DNA of 64,000 nt from Sva-07 sp963743825 (GTDB lineage: Bacteria; Actinomycetota; Acidimicrobiia; Acidimicrobiales; Ilumatobacteraceae): the NCBI GenBank assembly GCA_963743825.1, contig CAVURC010000003.1, forward strand, positions 124,001 through 188,000, in the 5' to 3' direction. The notes under the pieces were generated by a model, which worked only from the letters and a program-made list of their open reading frames with translations, was not told where the DNA came from and ran no database searches. Positions 8,545-18,256 of this stretch are shown here, piece after piece (positions within the stretch are counted from its first letter, which is position 1; each line of letters begins with the position of its first letter). A program made the translations under genes and the position numbers.

Positions 8545-8566
8545 ACCACGACGACAGGACCCGACG

Positions 8567-9328
8567 ATGAGCACCAAGCCCGAGTACACCGCAGTTCTCG
8601 AGGGGTGGCAGTCCGGCGAATTCACCGCCGCCGGCATGACCTTCCCGACGTATCGACGCGGTTCGGGACCCGGCATCGTGGTGATCCACGAGGTCCCCAA
8701 CATCACGCCGCTCGTCACCCGGTTCGCCAACGAGGTCGTGGATCGGGGATTCACGGTCGTGATGCCCTCCCTGTTCGGTACCCCCGGCAAGCCGCCATCG
8801 AACATGGTGGCACTCGGTGCCATCGTCAAGGTGTGTGTCGCCAAGGAGTTCACCGCGCTGGCGCTGAACCAGACCTCGCCGGTCATCGCGTGGTTGCGGG
8901 CGCTCGCTCGGAACCTCCACCAGGACGTTGGCGGACCCGGTGTCGGCGCGGTCGGGATGTGTTTCGCAGGCGGATTCGCCCTGGGGATGATGGTCGACGA
9001 CATCATGCTGGCACCCGTGCTCTCGCAGCCCTCGATGCCATTTCCGTTCGGGTCGGCCCGCGCCGGCGACCTCAATCTCTCTCCCGATGATGCCGCGACG
9101 GTCGCCGACCGTGCGGCACGTGGTTGTCAGGTCCTCGGGCTCCGCTACACCGACGACTTCTCGGTCGGCGACCGGTTCTCGACCCTGCGTGAGCTGCTGG
9201 GTGACGCGTTCATCGCGGTGGAGCTGCCGAGCCGTTCGAAGCGTGACCACTCGGTGCTCACCGAACAACGTGACGACGCGAGCGTCGATCGCGTCCTCGA
9301 CTTCTTCGCCGAGAAGCTCCTCACCTGA
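8567..9328 (+). CDS. Dienelactone hydrolase family protein
   Basis: A 253-residue alpha/beta hydrolase of the dienelactone hydrolase family. The strand IVVIHEVPNI, the nucleophile elbow GMCFAGGFALG with a cysteine nucleophile, and a late KRDHSVL histidine segment are visible. Known members hydrolyse lactones or esters from aromatic ring cleavage, but many orphans exist. It starts 22 bp after the phosphotransferase stop and is probably cotranscribed. It ends just before a bidirectional terminator shared with the convergent acyl-CoA synthetase gene. Confidence 0.88.
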   Translation: MSTKPEYTAVLEGWQSGEFTAAGMTFPTYRRGSGPGIVVIHEVPNITPLVTRFANEVVDRGFTVVMPSLFGTPGKPPSNMVALGAIVKVCVAKEFTALALNQTSPVIAWLRALARNLHQDVGGPGVGAVGMCFAGGFALGMMVDDIMLAPVLSQPSMPFPFGSARAGDLNLSPDDAATVADRAARGCQVLGLRYTDDFSVGDRFSTLRELLGDAFIAVELPSRSKRDHSVLTEQRDDASVDRVLDFFAEKLLT

Positions 9329-9341
9329 CGCTCCCACGGCA

Positions 9342-9388
9342 TTCTCGTGAACTCGTACGCGAATAGTTCGCGCACGAGTTCACGAGAA
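9342..9388. terminator. Bidirectional terminator between convergent genes
   Basis: Arms 9342-9356 and 9374-9388 pair perfectly over 15 bp. The 17-nt interior also pairs (GCGAA...TTCGC around TAG), so the 47 bp are almost one palindrome with one mismatch. It lies between a plus-strand and a minus-strand stop codon, as expected of a two-way terminator. Confidence 0.8.
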
Positions 9389-9394
9389 GGGCGG

Positions 9395-11024
9395 TCAGGT
9401 GGCGACCGCGGATTCGGCGTGCTCCGTGGCACGGCGGTAGTCGGCCTTGCCGTTCGGGGCACGGGGCACATGGTCGACGAAGACGACCGACTTCGGCGCC
9501 TTGTAGCCGGCGAGATCGTGCTTGACCGACGCGATGATGCCGGCTTCGTCGCACGTGGCGTCGTCGTCGAGCGAGACGACCGCCGTCACTGCTTGGCCGA
9601 ACTTCTCGTTCTGCAATCCCGACGACGAGGCAGTCGCGAACGCCAGGTACCCGCTTGACGGCTTCCTCGACCTCCTCGGGGAAGACCTTCTCGCCGCCGG
9701 TGTTGATCACCTGGCTGCCTCGACCCAGGAGGATGAGCGAACCGTCCGCTGCGACCTTGGCGAAGTCGCCGGGGAACGAGTACCGGACTCCGTTGATCAC
9801 GCGGAACGTCTTGGCCGACTTCTCCTCGTCCTTGTAGTAGCCGATGGGAACGTTGCCTCCGGCAGCGACCATGCCGACCTCGTCCGAGCCCGGCTCGACC
9901 TCGCGGTCGTCGTCGGTGAACACCCTGGTCTCTTCCATCTTGGAGAACTTCGCGGTCTCGGTGGGTACGCCCTTCATGGTGATCTGCGTCCCCATCGACC
10001 CCTCGGACGAGCCGATCGCATCGACGAGCACCGCCTGCTCGATCCGATCGAGGATCTGCTGCTTCACCTCGGAGGTCCACATCACACCCGATGAGATGAA
10101 CATGCCGATCGACGAAGTGTCGTAGGTGCCGCCGCCCGGCTTGCCCTCGTCGAGTGCCCGGATGATCGGCTTGGCGAAGCTGTCACCGACGATTGTCAGC
10201 GACGTCACGTGATGTCGCTCGACGGTCGACAGCAGCTCGTGCGCGTCAAGGCTGCGGTTCTCCAGCGTGACGACGTGGCCACCGGCGAGATGGGGGATGA
10301 ACCAGCCCAGCCAGCACCCGGTGCCGTGCATCAGCGGCGCGGCGGGGATCGACACCAGCGTGCTGCCGTTCTGGGAGGCCGCCGCGATCAGCGCGCCGAT
10401 CTCGCTGGTGTCGCTCGGCGCGGCGAGGCCGAGCATTGGCAACCCGAGCATCACGAATCCCCGGGTCATTCCACCCATGTCGTACATCACGCCCTTGGGC
10501 ATCCCGGTGGTGCCGCCGGTGTACAGCATGTAGAGGTCGTCCTCCGATCGCTCGAGGCGCGCCAACGGCGCTGTTGCGGCGATCGTGTCGTCGTAGGCGA
10601 CTGCGTTGGGCACCTGGCCCGCTCCGCCGTCGTCGACCTCGATCAGCAGCTTCAACTTCGGCAGGCGGTCGGCCACCCGTGCCACCCGGTCGCCGAGTGA
10701 CGAGTGGAAGATGATCGCCTCGGAATCGGAGTTGTCGAGCAGGTACCAGAGTTCGTCGTCGAGGTACCGGTAGTTGACGTTGATGGGCACACCGCGCATC
10801 TTGAACACGCCGTACTGCGACTCCATGTACTCGTTGCAGTTGTACATGAAGAGTGCGACCTTCGAATTCGGACCGAGCCCGGCGGCATCCAGCGCTCCGG
10901 CCACTCGGGCCGCCCGATCGTCGTAGTCGGACCACGATCGGGTGACGTCACCGTGCGTCACCGCCGGGAGCTCGGGGATCGCGTCGGCGATCGATTCCCA
11001 GACGGTCGCGAAATGCATTTCCAT
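9395..11024 (-). CDS. AMP-dependent acyl-CoA synthetase, frameshifted near its 3' end
   Basis: An ANL-superfamily ligase of about 543 residues that activates a carboxylic acid as acyl-AMP and transfers it to CoA. The P-loop-like MLYTGGTTGMPKGVMYD, the A5 region around AIGSSEGS, the hinge region LILLGRGSQVINTGGEKVFP and the final APKSVVFVDHVPRAPNGKADY with the catalytic lysine are all present. The last 71 residues are in another frame. One extra A (plus-strand TT at 9609-9610) in the codons after CLVVGIA accounts for the shift, giving ...ADEKFGQAVTAVV. The gene is probably functional in the organism. Substrate unknown, perhaps a fatty acid or an aromatic acid. Confidence 0.9.
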
Positions 11025-11083
11025 GCGGTCACAGTAGCGATGCCGGTGTGTCGATGGTCACGCGGACCGGCGGTGTCGGCGGA

Positions 11084-11848
11084 TCAGCGTGGCCCGCCGT
11101 CGACGTCGATCACGGCGCCCGTCGTGTACGACGACGCGTCACTGGCGAGGTAGAGCGCGGTGCCGACGATCTCGTGGGGTTCGCCGCCGCGTCCGAGCGC
11201 GAATGCAGCCTTCGCCGACTTCGCGAACGCATCGAGGTCCCACGCCGTGGAGATGTCGGTGAGGAATGGCCCGGGTGCGATGCAGTTGACGCGCACCTTC
11301 GGGCCGAGCGTCCGGGCGAGGCCGTAGGTGAGGTTGTTGATTCCCGCCTTTGCGGCGCCGTAGACGAGTTCGTTCGGGCCGGGCCGGTGCGAGGCGATCG
11401 ACGACACGAAGATGATCGAGCCACCATCGCTGCCCCCGTGGTCGGGGCCGGCCATACGGGTACCGATCAGCGCCGACAGTCGGAATGGACCTTTCAGGTT
11501 GACGTCCATCACCTTGTCGTAGAGCGTCTCGCTGATCGCGTCGACACTCGGGTAGAGCGGCGACATGCCGGCATTGTTGACGAGGATGTCACAGCGACCG
11601 AACTCGGCGTACACCGTCTCGTGGAGCCGGTCGCTGTCGGCCCATTCGCCGGCGTGGTAGGCCACCGGGAGCGCCCGTCGACCGAGCGCCTCGACCTCGG
11701 CGGCGACCGCCTCGCACGCGTCCAATTTGCGGCTGGCGATCACGATGTCGGCGCCATGATCGGCAAACGCCAACGCCATTTCCCGGCCGAGTCCACGTGA
11801 GCCGCCCGTGATCACGGCCACCCGCCCCGACAGATCGAACAGGTCCAT
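11084..11848 (-). CDS. SDR family oxidoreductase
   Basis: A 254-residue classical short-chain dehydrogenase. The cofactor motif TGGSRGLG lies at residues 14-21, with NNAG (92-95), a serine in IIFVSSIAS and the catalytic YGAAK. The C-terminal TTGAVIDVDGGPR closes the fold. Basic residues after the second strand (IASRKLD) suggest NADP(H), though that is weak evidence. It lies downstream of the TetR gene on the same strand and upstream of the acyl-CoA synthetase, so the three may form a regulated set for a lipid or alcohol substrate. Confidence 0.92.
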   Translation of the reverse strand: MDLFDLSGRVAVITGGSRGLGREMALAFADHGADIVIASRKLDACEAVAAEVEALGRRALPVAYHAGEWADSDRLHETVYAEFGRCDILVNNAGMSPLYPSVDAISETLYDKVMDVNLKGPFRLSALIGTRMAGPDHGGSDGGSIIFVSSIASHRPGPNELVYGAAKAGINNLTYGLARTLGPKVRVNCIAPGPFLTDISTAWDLDAFAKSAKAAFALGRGGEPHEIVGTALYLASDASSYTTGAVIDVDGGPR

Positions 11849-11884
11849 CCTGGGAGTGTGCCAGAGCTGGGCTTCGGCCCGGCG

Positions 11885-11921
11885 GTTTGCGTGACGCGTG
11901 GGACGCCCCGCTCACGCAAAC
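11885..11921. repeat. GTTTGCGT-type hairpin, copy 1
   Basis: Arms GTTTGCGTGA (11885-11894) and TCACGCAAAC (11912-11921) pair perfectly, with an inner GCGT-GGG-ACGC stem. The right arm encodes the last codons and stop of the TetR gene. The outer stem is shared with the elements at 23059 and 37918. Confidence 0.7.
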
Positions 11922-12598
11922 GGAGTGGAGCGGGCGGCGTCGAGCGTGTCGAGGATGAGGCGGAGGCCGAACTCGAATTCGTCGCTGTAGCTGTAGCCGG
12001 GCCGGAGGACGAATTCGGATGCCAGTTCGGCGAAGTGGGGATACGCCTCGGCCATGTCCGGCGGCATGATCGAGTCGATCAGTTCGCCGAGATCATCGCC
12101 GTCGTCGAACGGCAGGCCGACCTCCTGCAGCACGAAGCCGTAGATGTAGCTGTCCATCAGGGAAAACGCGTGTGCCGTCATCTCGACCGAGAATCCCGCC
12201 CGGCGGCAGGCTCCGATCACCGCGTCGTGGTGGCGCATCGTCGCCGGCCCGGGCGACGTGCGGGACTCCATGAGACCGATCGCCCACCGGTGGCGGAGCA
12301 GCGCGGCGCGAACCGATCGTGACCGCTCTGCCATCGCAACCGTCCAGTCGGCCGTCTCGTCGGGGAGGTCGATCTCGGAGAACACCAGGTCGACCATCCC
12401 GTCCAAGATGTCGCTCTTGTTCGCAACGTGGTGGTAGAGCGACATCGCCTCGACGCCCAGCGCCTGGGCGAGCTTGCGCATGGTCACCGCGTCGATGCCC
12501 TCGCTGTCGGCCAGCTCGACGGCGGCGTGCAGCGCTCGTTCGCGGCTGAGCGGTGTCCGAGGCGTCTTCGGAGTGGCACGGGTGGACGTTGTCGGCAT
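11912..12598 (-). CDS. TetR-family transcriptional regulator
   Basis: About 228 residues. An N-terminal helix-turn-helix (RERALHAAVELADSEGIDAV, then TMRKLAQALGVEAMSLYHHV) is followed by an alpha-helical ligand-binding domain resembling the TetR_C_1 type. ATG 12598 is preferred to TTG 12610. It is divergent from the MDR reductase gene at 12699, and the 100-bp gap holds two palindromes with a shared TAC-N3-GTA core that fit a TetR dimer. It probably represses itself and the reductase and responds to a lipophilic ligand (inference). The 3' end runs into a hairpin element. Confidence 0.9.
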   Translation of the reverse strand: MPTTSTRATPKTPRTPLSRERALHAAVELADSEGIDAVTMRKLAQALGVEAMSLYHHVANKSDILDGMVDLVFSEIDLPDETADWTVAMAERSRSVRAALLRHRWAIGLMESRTSPGPATMRHHDAVIGACRRAGFSVEMTAHAFSLMDSYIYGFVLQEVGLPFDDGDDLGELIDSIMPPDMAEAYPHFAELASEFVLRPGYSYSDEFEFGLRLILDTLDAARSTPFA

Positions 12599-12610
12599 GT
12601 CGGTTGCCAA

Positions 12611-12655
12611 ACGTACAGCGTACGTCTAGGCTTCACCGGAATCTTACGTCGTAAG
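12611..12655. promoter_or_regulatory. Two candidate TetR operators in the divergent region
   Basis: ACGTAC-AGC-GTACGT (12611-12625) and CTTAC-GTC-GTAAG (12643-12655) are perfect inverted repeats sharing TAC-N3-GTA. Their centres are 31 bp apart, about three helical turns, placing two dimers on the same DNA face between the divergent genes. Confidence 0.6.
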
Positions 12656-12698
12656 GTACACACACATCGCCGACGAGCTCGCCGGCCACAGGAGCATC

Positions 12699-13724
12699 AT
12701 GACGTCCAGCACGACCGACCTCAGCCAGCACATGACCGCCATCGTCCAGGACCGCTACGGGACCGCCGAACAGCTGCGGCTCGGCGAACGCCCGGTTCCG
12801 ACCATCGCCGCCGACGAGGTGCTCGTCGAGGTCGGCGCCGCCGGGCTCGACCGAGGGACGCAGCACCTGATGGCAGGAGAGCCCTACGCGATGCGACTCG
12901 CGTTCGGGCTTCGCGGACCGAAGAACCCGGTCCCCGGGCTCGACCTCGCGGGTCGAGTCGTGGCCGTCGGTGACGCCGTCACCCGCTTCAGCGTCGGCGA
13001 CGACGTGTTCGGTATCGGCAAGGGATCGTTCGCCCAGTTCGCCGCTGCGAAGGAGAGCAAGCTGGCACGGATGCCGACCAACCTGCGCTTCGACCAGGCA
13101 GCAGCCATCGCCGTGTCCGGCCTGACCGCACTCCAGGCGGTCTGCGACGTCGGCCGAGTCGAAGCAGGCCAACGTGTGCTGATCATCGGGGCCTCCGGTG
13201 GCGTCGGCACGTTCGCCGTCCAGATCGCCAAGGCCATGGGTGCCACCGTCACCGGGGTCTGCAGTTCGGCGAAGGTCGACCTCGTCCGCTCGCTCGGCGC
13301 TGATCACGTCATCGACTACGAGCACGACGACGTCACCGCCGGCGACACGCGCTACGACCTGATCGTCGACATGGTCAGCAGCTCGTCGCTCTCGCAGCTG
13401 CGTTCGGTGCTGACCGAACATGGCACGCTCGTGGTCGGCGGTGTCGAGGACATGGGCAAGTGGCTGGGAATGGGTCGCCAGCTGCGGGCGGTGACGTTGT
13501 CGCCCTTCGTCGGCCAGCGTCTCGCGATGTTCGTATCGAAGGAGCACTTCTCGGGTTTGGAGCGGCTCCGGGAACTGATCGAGCGTGGCGAGGTGACGCC
13601 AGTGGTGGAGCGAACCTTCCCGCTCGCCGAGGCGCCCGACGCAATGCGTGAGCTGGAGGCGGGTCGTGTCCGCGGCAAGCTGGTCATCATCCCGCCGCCG
13701 ACCTCGTCGACGCAGACGGCGTGA
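12699..13724 (+). CDS. Zinc-independent MDR-family NADPH:quinone-type reductase
   Basis: 341 residues of the medium-chain dehydrogenase/reductase superfamily. The N-terminal GroES-like domain lacks the zinc cysteines (GAAGLDRGTQHLMAG replaces the usual GxCHSD). The Rossmann motif IIGASGGVGTFAVQIAK lies near residues 163-179, and GADHVIDYEHDD follows, as in quinone oxidoreductases of the QOR/CrtA group. It would reduce a quinone or enone with NADPH. It is divergent from the TetR gene with two operator-like palindromes between, so it is the likely regulated target. Confidence 0.92.
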   Translation: MTSSTTDLSQHMTAIVQDRYGTAEQLRLGERPVPTIAADEVLVEVGAAGLDRGTQHLMAGEPYAMRLAFGLRGPKNPVPGLDLAGRVVAVGDAVTRFSVGDDVFGIGKGSFAQFAAAKESKLARMPTNLRFDQAAAIAVSGLTALQAVCDVGRVEAGQRVLIIGASGGVGTFAVQIAKAMGATVTGVCSSAKVDLVRSLGADHVIDYEHDDVTAGDTRYDLIVDMVSSSSLSQLRSVLTEHGTLVVGGVEDMGKWLGMGRQLRAVTLSPFVGQRLAMFVSKEHFSGLERLRELIERGEVTPVVERTFPLAEAPDAMRELEAGRVRGKLVIIPPPTSSTQTA

Positions 13725-13743
13725 CCAGATCGGTCCGTCAGCG

Positions 13744-15648
13744 CTACAGCGCCAGCGCTGCTCGACGACCCTCGAGCACCGCCTCGAGGATCGTCCGGGG
13801 CGCCACGGCGTCACCGATCTGCACCGCTGCGTCGATTGCGTCCGTCGGCACCCGGAATCCACAGTCGACGACAGCGGTGCACGGGATCGTGCGTCGTCGG
13901 CCGCTGTAGCGATCCTCCACCTCGACCTCCAACGCACCGATTCCGATCGGGCGAACGCTGCGCAGCAGGGTGCGCCGCTCGATCGTGACCCCCTGCTGGG
14001 CGAGGCGGGTGTTGGCGGGTGCGAGGTCACCGGTTCGGGCGAGTTCGTTGCCGGCGATGTTGTCCTGCGTGATGAGTACGGCGCGAGGGCCGAGCTCCTC
14101 GGCGAGTGACACGGCGATCGGGCCGCCGATCGGGTCGAACAACACGATCATGCCCACGTCGGGAAGCGTGGCGGTACCCCGGCGGAGGTCAGCGACGTCG
14201 ATCACGGCGGTGCCGTCGGCCACCTCGTACGGGCGCGGACCGGGGAGCGAACCGGTGGCCTGGATGACGACGGTGCGATCATCGGCGTCCCACGAGTCGG
14301 TCGTCGTTGCGATGTCCGTTCCCAGACGAGTGTGCTCGCGCTGCCACCAGTCGACCAGCGCGGCGTTCGGCCCTGCGATGCGAGCCATCCCGCCGACGCA
14401 ATCGTCACGTTCGACGATCCGGACCCGGTGCCCCCGTATCGCAGCAACGCGTGCCGCCTCGAGGCCGGCTGGGCCGGCGCCGACCACCACCACATCGCGC
14501 GGGTGCGCAGCGGGTACGTACCAGTCGGGGTCCTCGGTCTCGCGACCACTGGTCGGCTCGCCGATACACGTGACGATCGGGTTGCGGGCATCGCGCACCT
14601 GACAGGTCTGATTGCAGCGCGTGCAGGGCCGGATGCGGTCGGCCTCACCCTCGACGAGCTTGGCGACGAGATCAGGATCGGCGATCTGAGCGCGGGTCAT
14701 CTCCACGGCATCGCACAGGGCCGGGTCGTCGTAGCCGCCGAGCGTCCACTCGGCCTGGCCGACCTCGACGATCGAGCCCTGCAGGATGACCGGCACCTGT
14801 GGCGCCGACTCCTGCACTGCAGCGCGAACCGAGCGGCAGAGCTCGATGTTGAAGCCCGTCGGCTCGTGGAAGTCGGGTCGTGTCTTCTCCACCGTGTAGA
14901 TCGACCCGCGGGTCACCACGAGGTAGTCGAGCCCGGCACCGACGAGCGTCGCGGCGATGCCCGGCGCCATCTCGGGGGTGATCCCCGCCCACGGAGCGAG
15001 TTCGTCGCACGAGAGTCGCAACCCGACGATGCGGTCACCGGCCGCGGATCGGACCGCAGCGATCACCTGATGGGCGAACAGCAACCGGTCCTGCCCCCAG
15101 GCGTCGTCGCGCTGGTTCGTGAGACCCGAGAGGAACTGGCGAACCAGGCTGTGCTGGCCCGCATTGATCTCCACACCGTCGACATCGGCCTCGACGGCGA
15201 TCCGCGTCGCACGGGAGAACCCATCGATGACGGCCGCGATGTCGTCGGCCTCCATCCACTTGGGAACCTCCCGACTGTTGACCTCGGGCACACGCGACGG
15301 TGCCCACAACGGGGCCTGGCTGTACGCGGACGAACCCTGGCCGCCGGCGTGGTCGAGCGAAGCGATCACGAGCGAGCCGTGCGGTCGACACGCGGCCACG
15401 ATGTCGGCCCATCCCGGGCCGCATCGTTCGGCGAGTGGCGCTCGCTCGTACGGCCAGTCCGACGCGTGGACGGATGCACCCTCCACCACGATCGTTCCGC
15501 AGCCGCCGCGCGCCCGGCGCTCGTAATAGGCCACCTGGCGGGCTGGGATCGAGCGGTCGTCGGCGCCGAGGTTGGTGACGTGCGGGCCGAACATGACGCG
15601 GTTCGGTGCGGTTCTCGACGCGACGGTGATGGGCGACAGCAGCTGCAT
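13744..15648 (-). CDS. FadH/OYE-family flavin oxidoreductase, mycofactocin-associated type
   Basis: 634 residues: an N-terminal old-yellow-enzyme TIM barrel (TAPNRVMFGPHVTNLG, HAGGQGSSAYSQ, EINAGQHSLVRQFLSG), a four-cysteine iron-sulfur segment CTRCNQTCQVR...PIVTCIGEP, and a C-terminal NAD(P)/FAD part starting VVVGAGPAGLEAARVA. This is the 2,4-dienoyl-CoA reductase architecture. The sequence around the Asn/His active site closely resembles the family known as 'mycofactocin system FadH/OYE oxidoreductase 2' (from memory of the family). It lies 7 bp after plsY on the same strand and 3 kb from mftABC, supporting a link to mycofactocin redox metabolism. Confidence 0.88.
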   Translation of the reverse strand: MQLLSPITVASRTAPNRVMFGPHVTNLGADDRSIPARQVAYYERRARGGCGTIVVEGASVHASDWPYERAPLAERCGPGWADIVAACRPHGSLVIASLDHAGGQGSSAYSQAPLWAPSRVPEVNSREVPKWMEADDIAAVIDGFSRATRIAVEADVDGVEINAGQHSLVRQFLSGLTNQRDDAWGQDRLLFAHQVIAAVRSAAGDRIVGLRLSCDELAPWAGITPEMAPGIAATLVGAGLDYLVVTRGSIYTVEKTRPDFHEPTGFNIELCRSVRAAVQESAPQVPVILQGSIVEVGQAEWTLGGYDDPALCDAVEMTRAQIADPDLVAKLVEGEADRIRPCTRCNQTCQVRDARNPIVTCIGEPTSGRETEDPDWYVPAAHPRDVVVVGAGPAGLEAARVAAIRGHRVRIVERDDCVGGMARIAGPNAALVDWWQREHTRLGTDIATTTDSWDADDRTVVIQATGSLPGPRPYEVADGTAVIDVADLRRGTATLPDVGMIVLFDPIGGPIAVSLAEELGPRAVLITQDNIAGNELARTGDLAPANTRLAQQGVTIERRTLLRSVRPIGIGALEVEVEDRYSGRRRTIPCTAVVDCGFRVPTDAIDAAVQIGDAVAPRTILEAVLEGRRAALAL

Positions 15649-15655
15649 CAGGGAG

Positions 15656-16273
15656 TCAATTCTGGCTGAGGGAGTGCTCTTCCCGTCGAATCATCCGCTT
15701 GATGTTGCTGGTGTGCTTCAGCAGGATCAACGCACACACACCGGCGACAGCGATGAGTTCCCACCGTGGTTGGTCCATGATGATGATCCCGATCGGTACG
15801 AACGCCACCGCGATCACGGACCCGAGCGCAGCCTTTCCCGTCACCCGTGTCACGATCCACCAGAGACCGACCGCGAGCGGGGCGAGAATCGGCTGCACGA
15901 CGAGCAGGGCGCCGGATCCGGTGGCAACGCCCTTGCCGCCCTTGAAGTGACGGAACACAGGGAACATGTGGCCGATGACCGCAGCGGCGGCACACCAGTA
16001 GGCGGCCGGGCGGCCGTCGAGCGCCAGGCCGAGCCCGGCGGCGAGTGCCCCTTTGCCGGCATCGAGCAGGTAGACCCACATCCCCTTGCGCCATCCGAGC
16101 GCCCGCGTGACGTTCGAGGCGCCCGGGTTCCCGGAGCCGAAGGTGGAAATGTCGACCCCGTTCGCGCGGGCGATGAGGATCGCGCTCGGGAACGTGCCGA
16201 TGACGTAGGCAATCAGCACGAGAACGAACACGAACGACGATCCTTGCAGCTTCGGTGTGGAAACCGGCGCCAC
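15656..16273 (-). CDS. plsY: Acyl-phosphate:glycerol-3-phosphate acyltransferase
   Basis: A 205-residue integral membrane enzyme that makes lysophosphatidic acid from acyl-phosphate and glycerol-3-phosphate. Conserved motifs are GSGNPGASNVTR near residue 46, HMFPVFRHFKGGKGVAT near 101 and a late loop before LKHTSNIKRM. Five membrane helices can be drawn. PlsY is the committing enzyme of phospholipid synthesis where PlsB is absent. It starts divergently from the helicase gene. The downstream OYE gene follows after 7 bp, an unusual partner. Confidence 0.95.
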   Translation of the reverse strand: MAPVSTPKLQGSSFVFVLVLIAYVIGTFPSAILIARANGVDISTFGSGNPGASNVTRALGWRKGMWVYLLDAGKGALAAGLGLALDGRPAAYWCAAAAVIGHMFPVFRHFKGGKGVATGSGALLVVQPILAPLAVGLWWIVTRVTGKAALGSVIAVAFVPIGIIIMDQPRWELIAVAGVCALILLKHTSNIKRMIRREEHSLSQN

Positions 16274-16308
16274 GGCCGCGCACAGCGACGGCTAACTTGG
16301 CGGCCCCT

Positions 16309-18256
16309 GTGAACGCCGACCTGTTCCCCGAGCTCGGTGCCGAGCGCGACCGTCTTGCGTTCGCGCGATCGTCACGCGATCGGATGATCGCCCGGATGGA
16401 GGCGCTCGACCCTTCCGCGGCAGCCGACGAGATCACCAAGGAGTACATCGAGGTCACCATTGCCGACGCGTTGGAGGATCTGCGGGGTCCGGGCTCCGGC
16501 GACTTCTTCGGGCGGATCGACGAGTGGTACATCGGGCGCCGCCACATCGAGGATGAACACCATGACCCGGTCGTCGTCGACTGGCGCGCACCGATCGCCG
16601 CGCCCTTCTACCGTGCCACGTCCGTCGACTCGCTCGGGGTGGCATTCCGACGTCGGTTCACAGCTCGATGCCGGCGACATCATCGCCTACCTCGACGAGC
16701 ATCTCGACGACCCCGACGAGGGGGAGGTCGCCGGCGGCATTCCCGATCCGGTGCTCGCCGAGATCGGCGCGGAACGGTCGGGCGAGATGCGCGAGATCGT
16801 GTCGACCATCCAGGCCGAGCAGGACATCGTGATACGTGCGCCGATCGACCAGGTGCTCGTCGTGCAGGGCGGCCCAGGTACCGGCAAGACGGCGGTTGCG
16901 CTGCACCGGGCGGCGTACCTGTTGTTCGAGCATCGCGGCCGCCTGGCTCGTGACGGGGTGTTGGTGGTGGGGCCGAACAAGGCGTTCCTCGACTACATCG
17001 CCAACGTGTTGCCATCGCTCGGCGAACGCTCCGTTCGTCAGGCCACCGTCGACGAATTGTGCATTCCTCGTGTGGAGTTGACCGGTGATGACGACGTTTC
17101 TCTGGCGCGCTGGAAGGGCGACGCGGCGCGCCTCGACGATCTCTCGGCGTTGGCGCTGGCGGTGATCCGACCGCCCGACGACGATGTTCGGATTCCGATC
17201 GGTGCGCGCACCCACGTGATCGGTCGCGATCAGTTCGCCGAGTGGTTGGAGATCGCAAAGTCGGGAACGAGTCCGCTGAACCAGCGACGGGAGCGGATGC
17301 GGTCGTTGGCGCAGCGCGAGCTGCTTCAGCGGACCGGTTCGGAGGACACGTGGGCGAAGGCGGCAACGCTCAAGGCCGCGATCAACACGGCGTGGCCGAC
17401 GCAGAAGCCGGTGCGGCTCGTCGACCGCCTCCTCCCGGGGCCGTCCGGCAAGCGTCGCCGGTGGACCCGCGCCGACCAGTTGCTCGTCGACGAGGCGAAC
17501 TCGATGCTCAACGGTTCACCGTTCACCTACGGCCATGTGATCGTCGACGAGGCGCAGGATCACTCGGCGGTGGCGCTGCGGGTGATCGGGCGGCGTAGCC
17601 CGACCGGCTCGATGACGCTGGTCGGCGATGTCGCCCAATCGACCACGCCGGCGGGCCAGGAACGATGGTCGGCGGTGTTCGACCACCTCACGGTGCGTGA
17701 TCGTCCGGCGGGAGTGGTCGCCGATCTCACGATCGGTTATCGCGTACCGGAGCCGATCCTCGAAGTGGCCAACCGCCTGTTGGCGCACACCGGCGTCGAC
17801 GCAACCGAGAGCCGCAGCGTGCGTCGTACGGGTGTACCGCCGAGTTGGCTGCGGGTCTCGTCGTCGGAACTGGCCGCAGCGGTCGCCGACCTGGCGGTGG
17901 CCACAAAGCAGCGTCGGCGGATCAGCGCGGTAGTCGCGCCGCCTGCGCTCCACGATGCGATTGTCGCAGCACTGTCAGCACACGGACTCGTCGCCGTCGA
18001 CCACGTCCACGAACTCGACGCTGCGGAGCTCCCGTTGTTCGGCCCCGAGGCCGTGAAGGGCCTCGAGTTCGACGGCGTGATCGTGGTCAATCCGCACGAG
18101 ATCCTGAGTGAGGGGACCGACAGGATCGTCACCGAACGCGGCGCTCGCCTGCTGTATGTGGCGATGACCCGAGCGGTGCAGGAGCTCCACTTCGTCACGG
18201 ACGCCGACCCGCCCGCAGTGCTCGACGCAGTGTCAGTCAGCGGCGGCCGATGGTGA
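16309..18256 (+). CDS. HelD/UvrD-like superfamily 1 helicase, frameshifted
   Basis: About 649 residues in two frames. The first part (ELGAERDRLAFARSSRDRMI ... YIGRRHIEDEHHDPVVVDWR) is the N-terminal region typical of actinobacterial HelD-like helicases that act on RNA polymerase. After an apparent extra A near 16660 the frame continues with Walker A VQGGPGTGKTAVALHR, DEAQDHS, GDVAQSTTP and the C-terminal VKGLEFDGVIVVNP and YVAMTRAVQELH motifs. HelD removes or recycles stalled RNA polymerase and can confer rifampicin tolerance (family knowledge). GTG 16309 is chosen as start because the upstream ATG 16255 lies inside plsY. The 3' end overlaps mftC by 20 bp. Confidence 0.85.
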
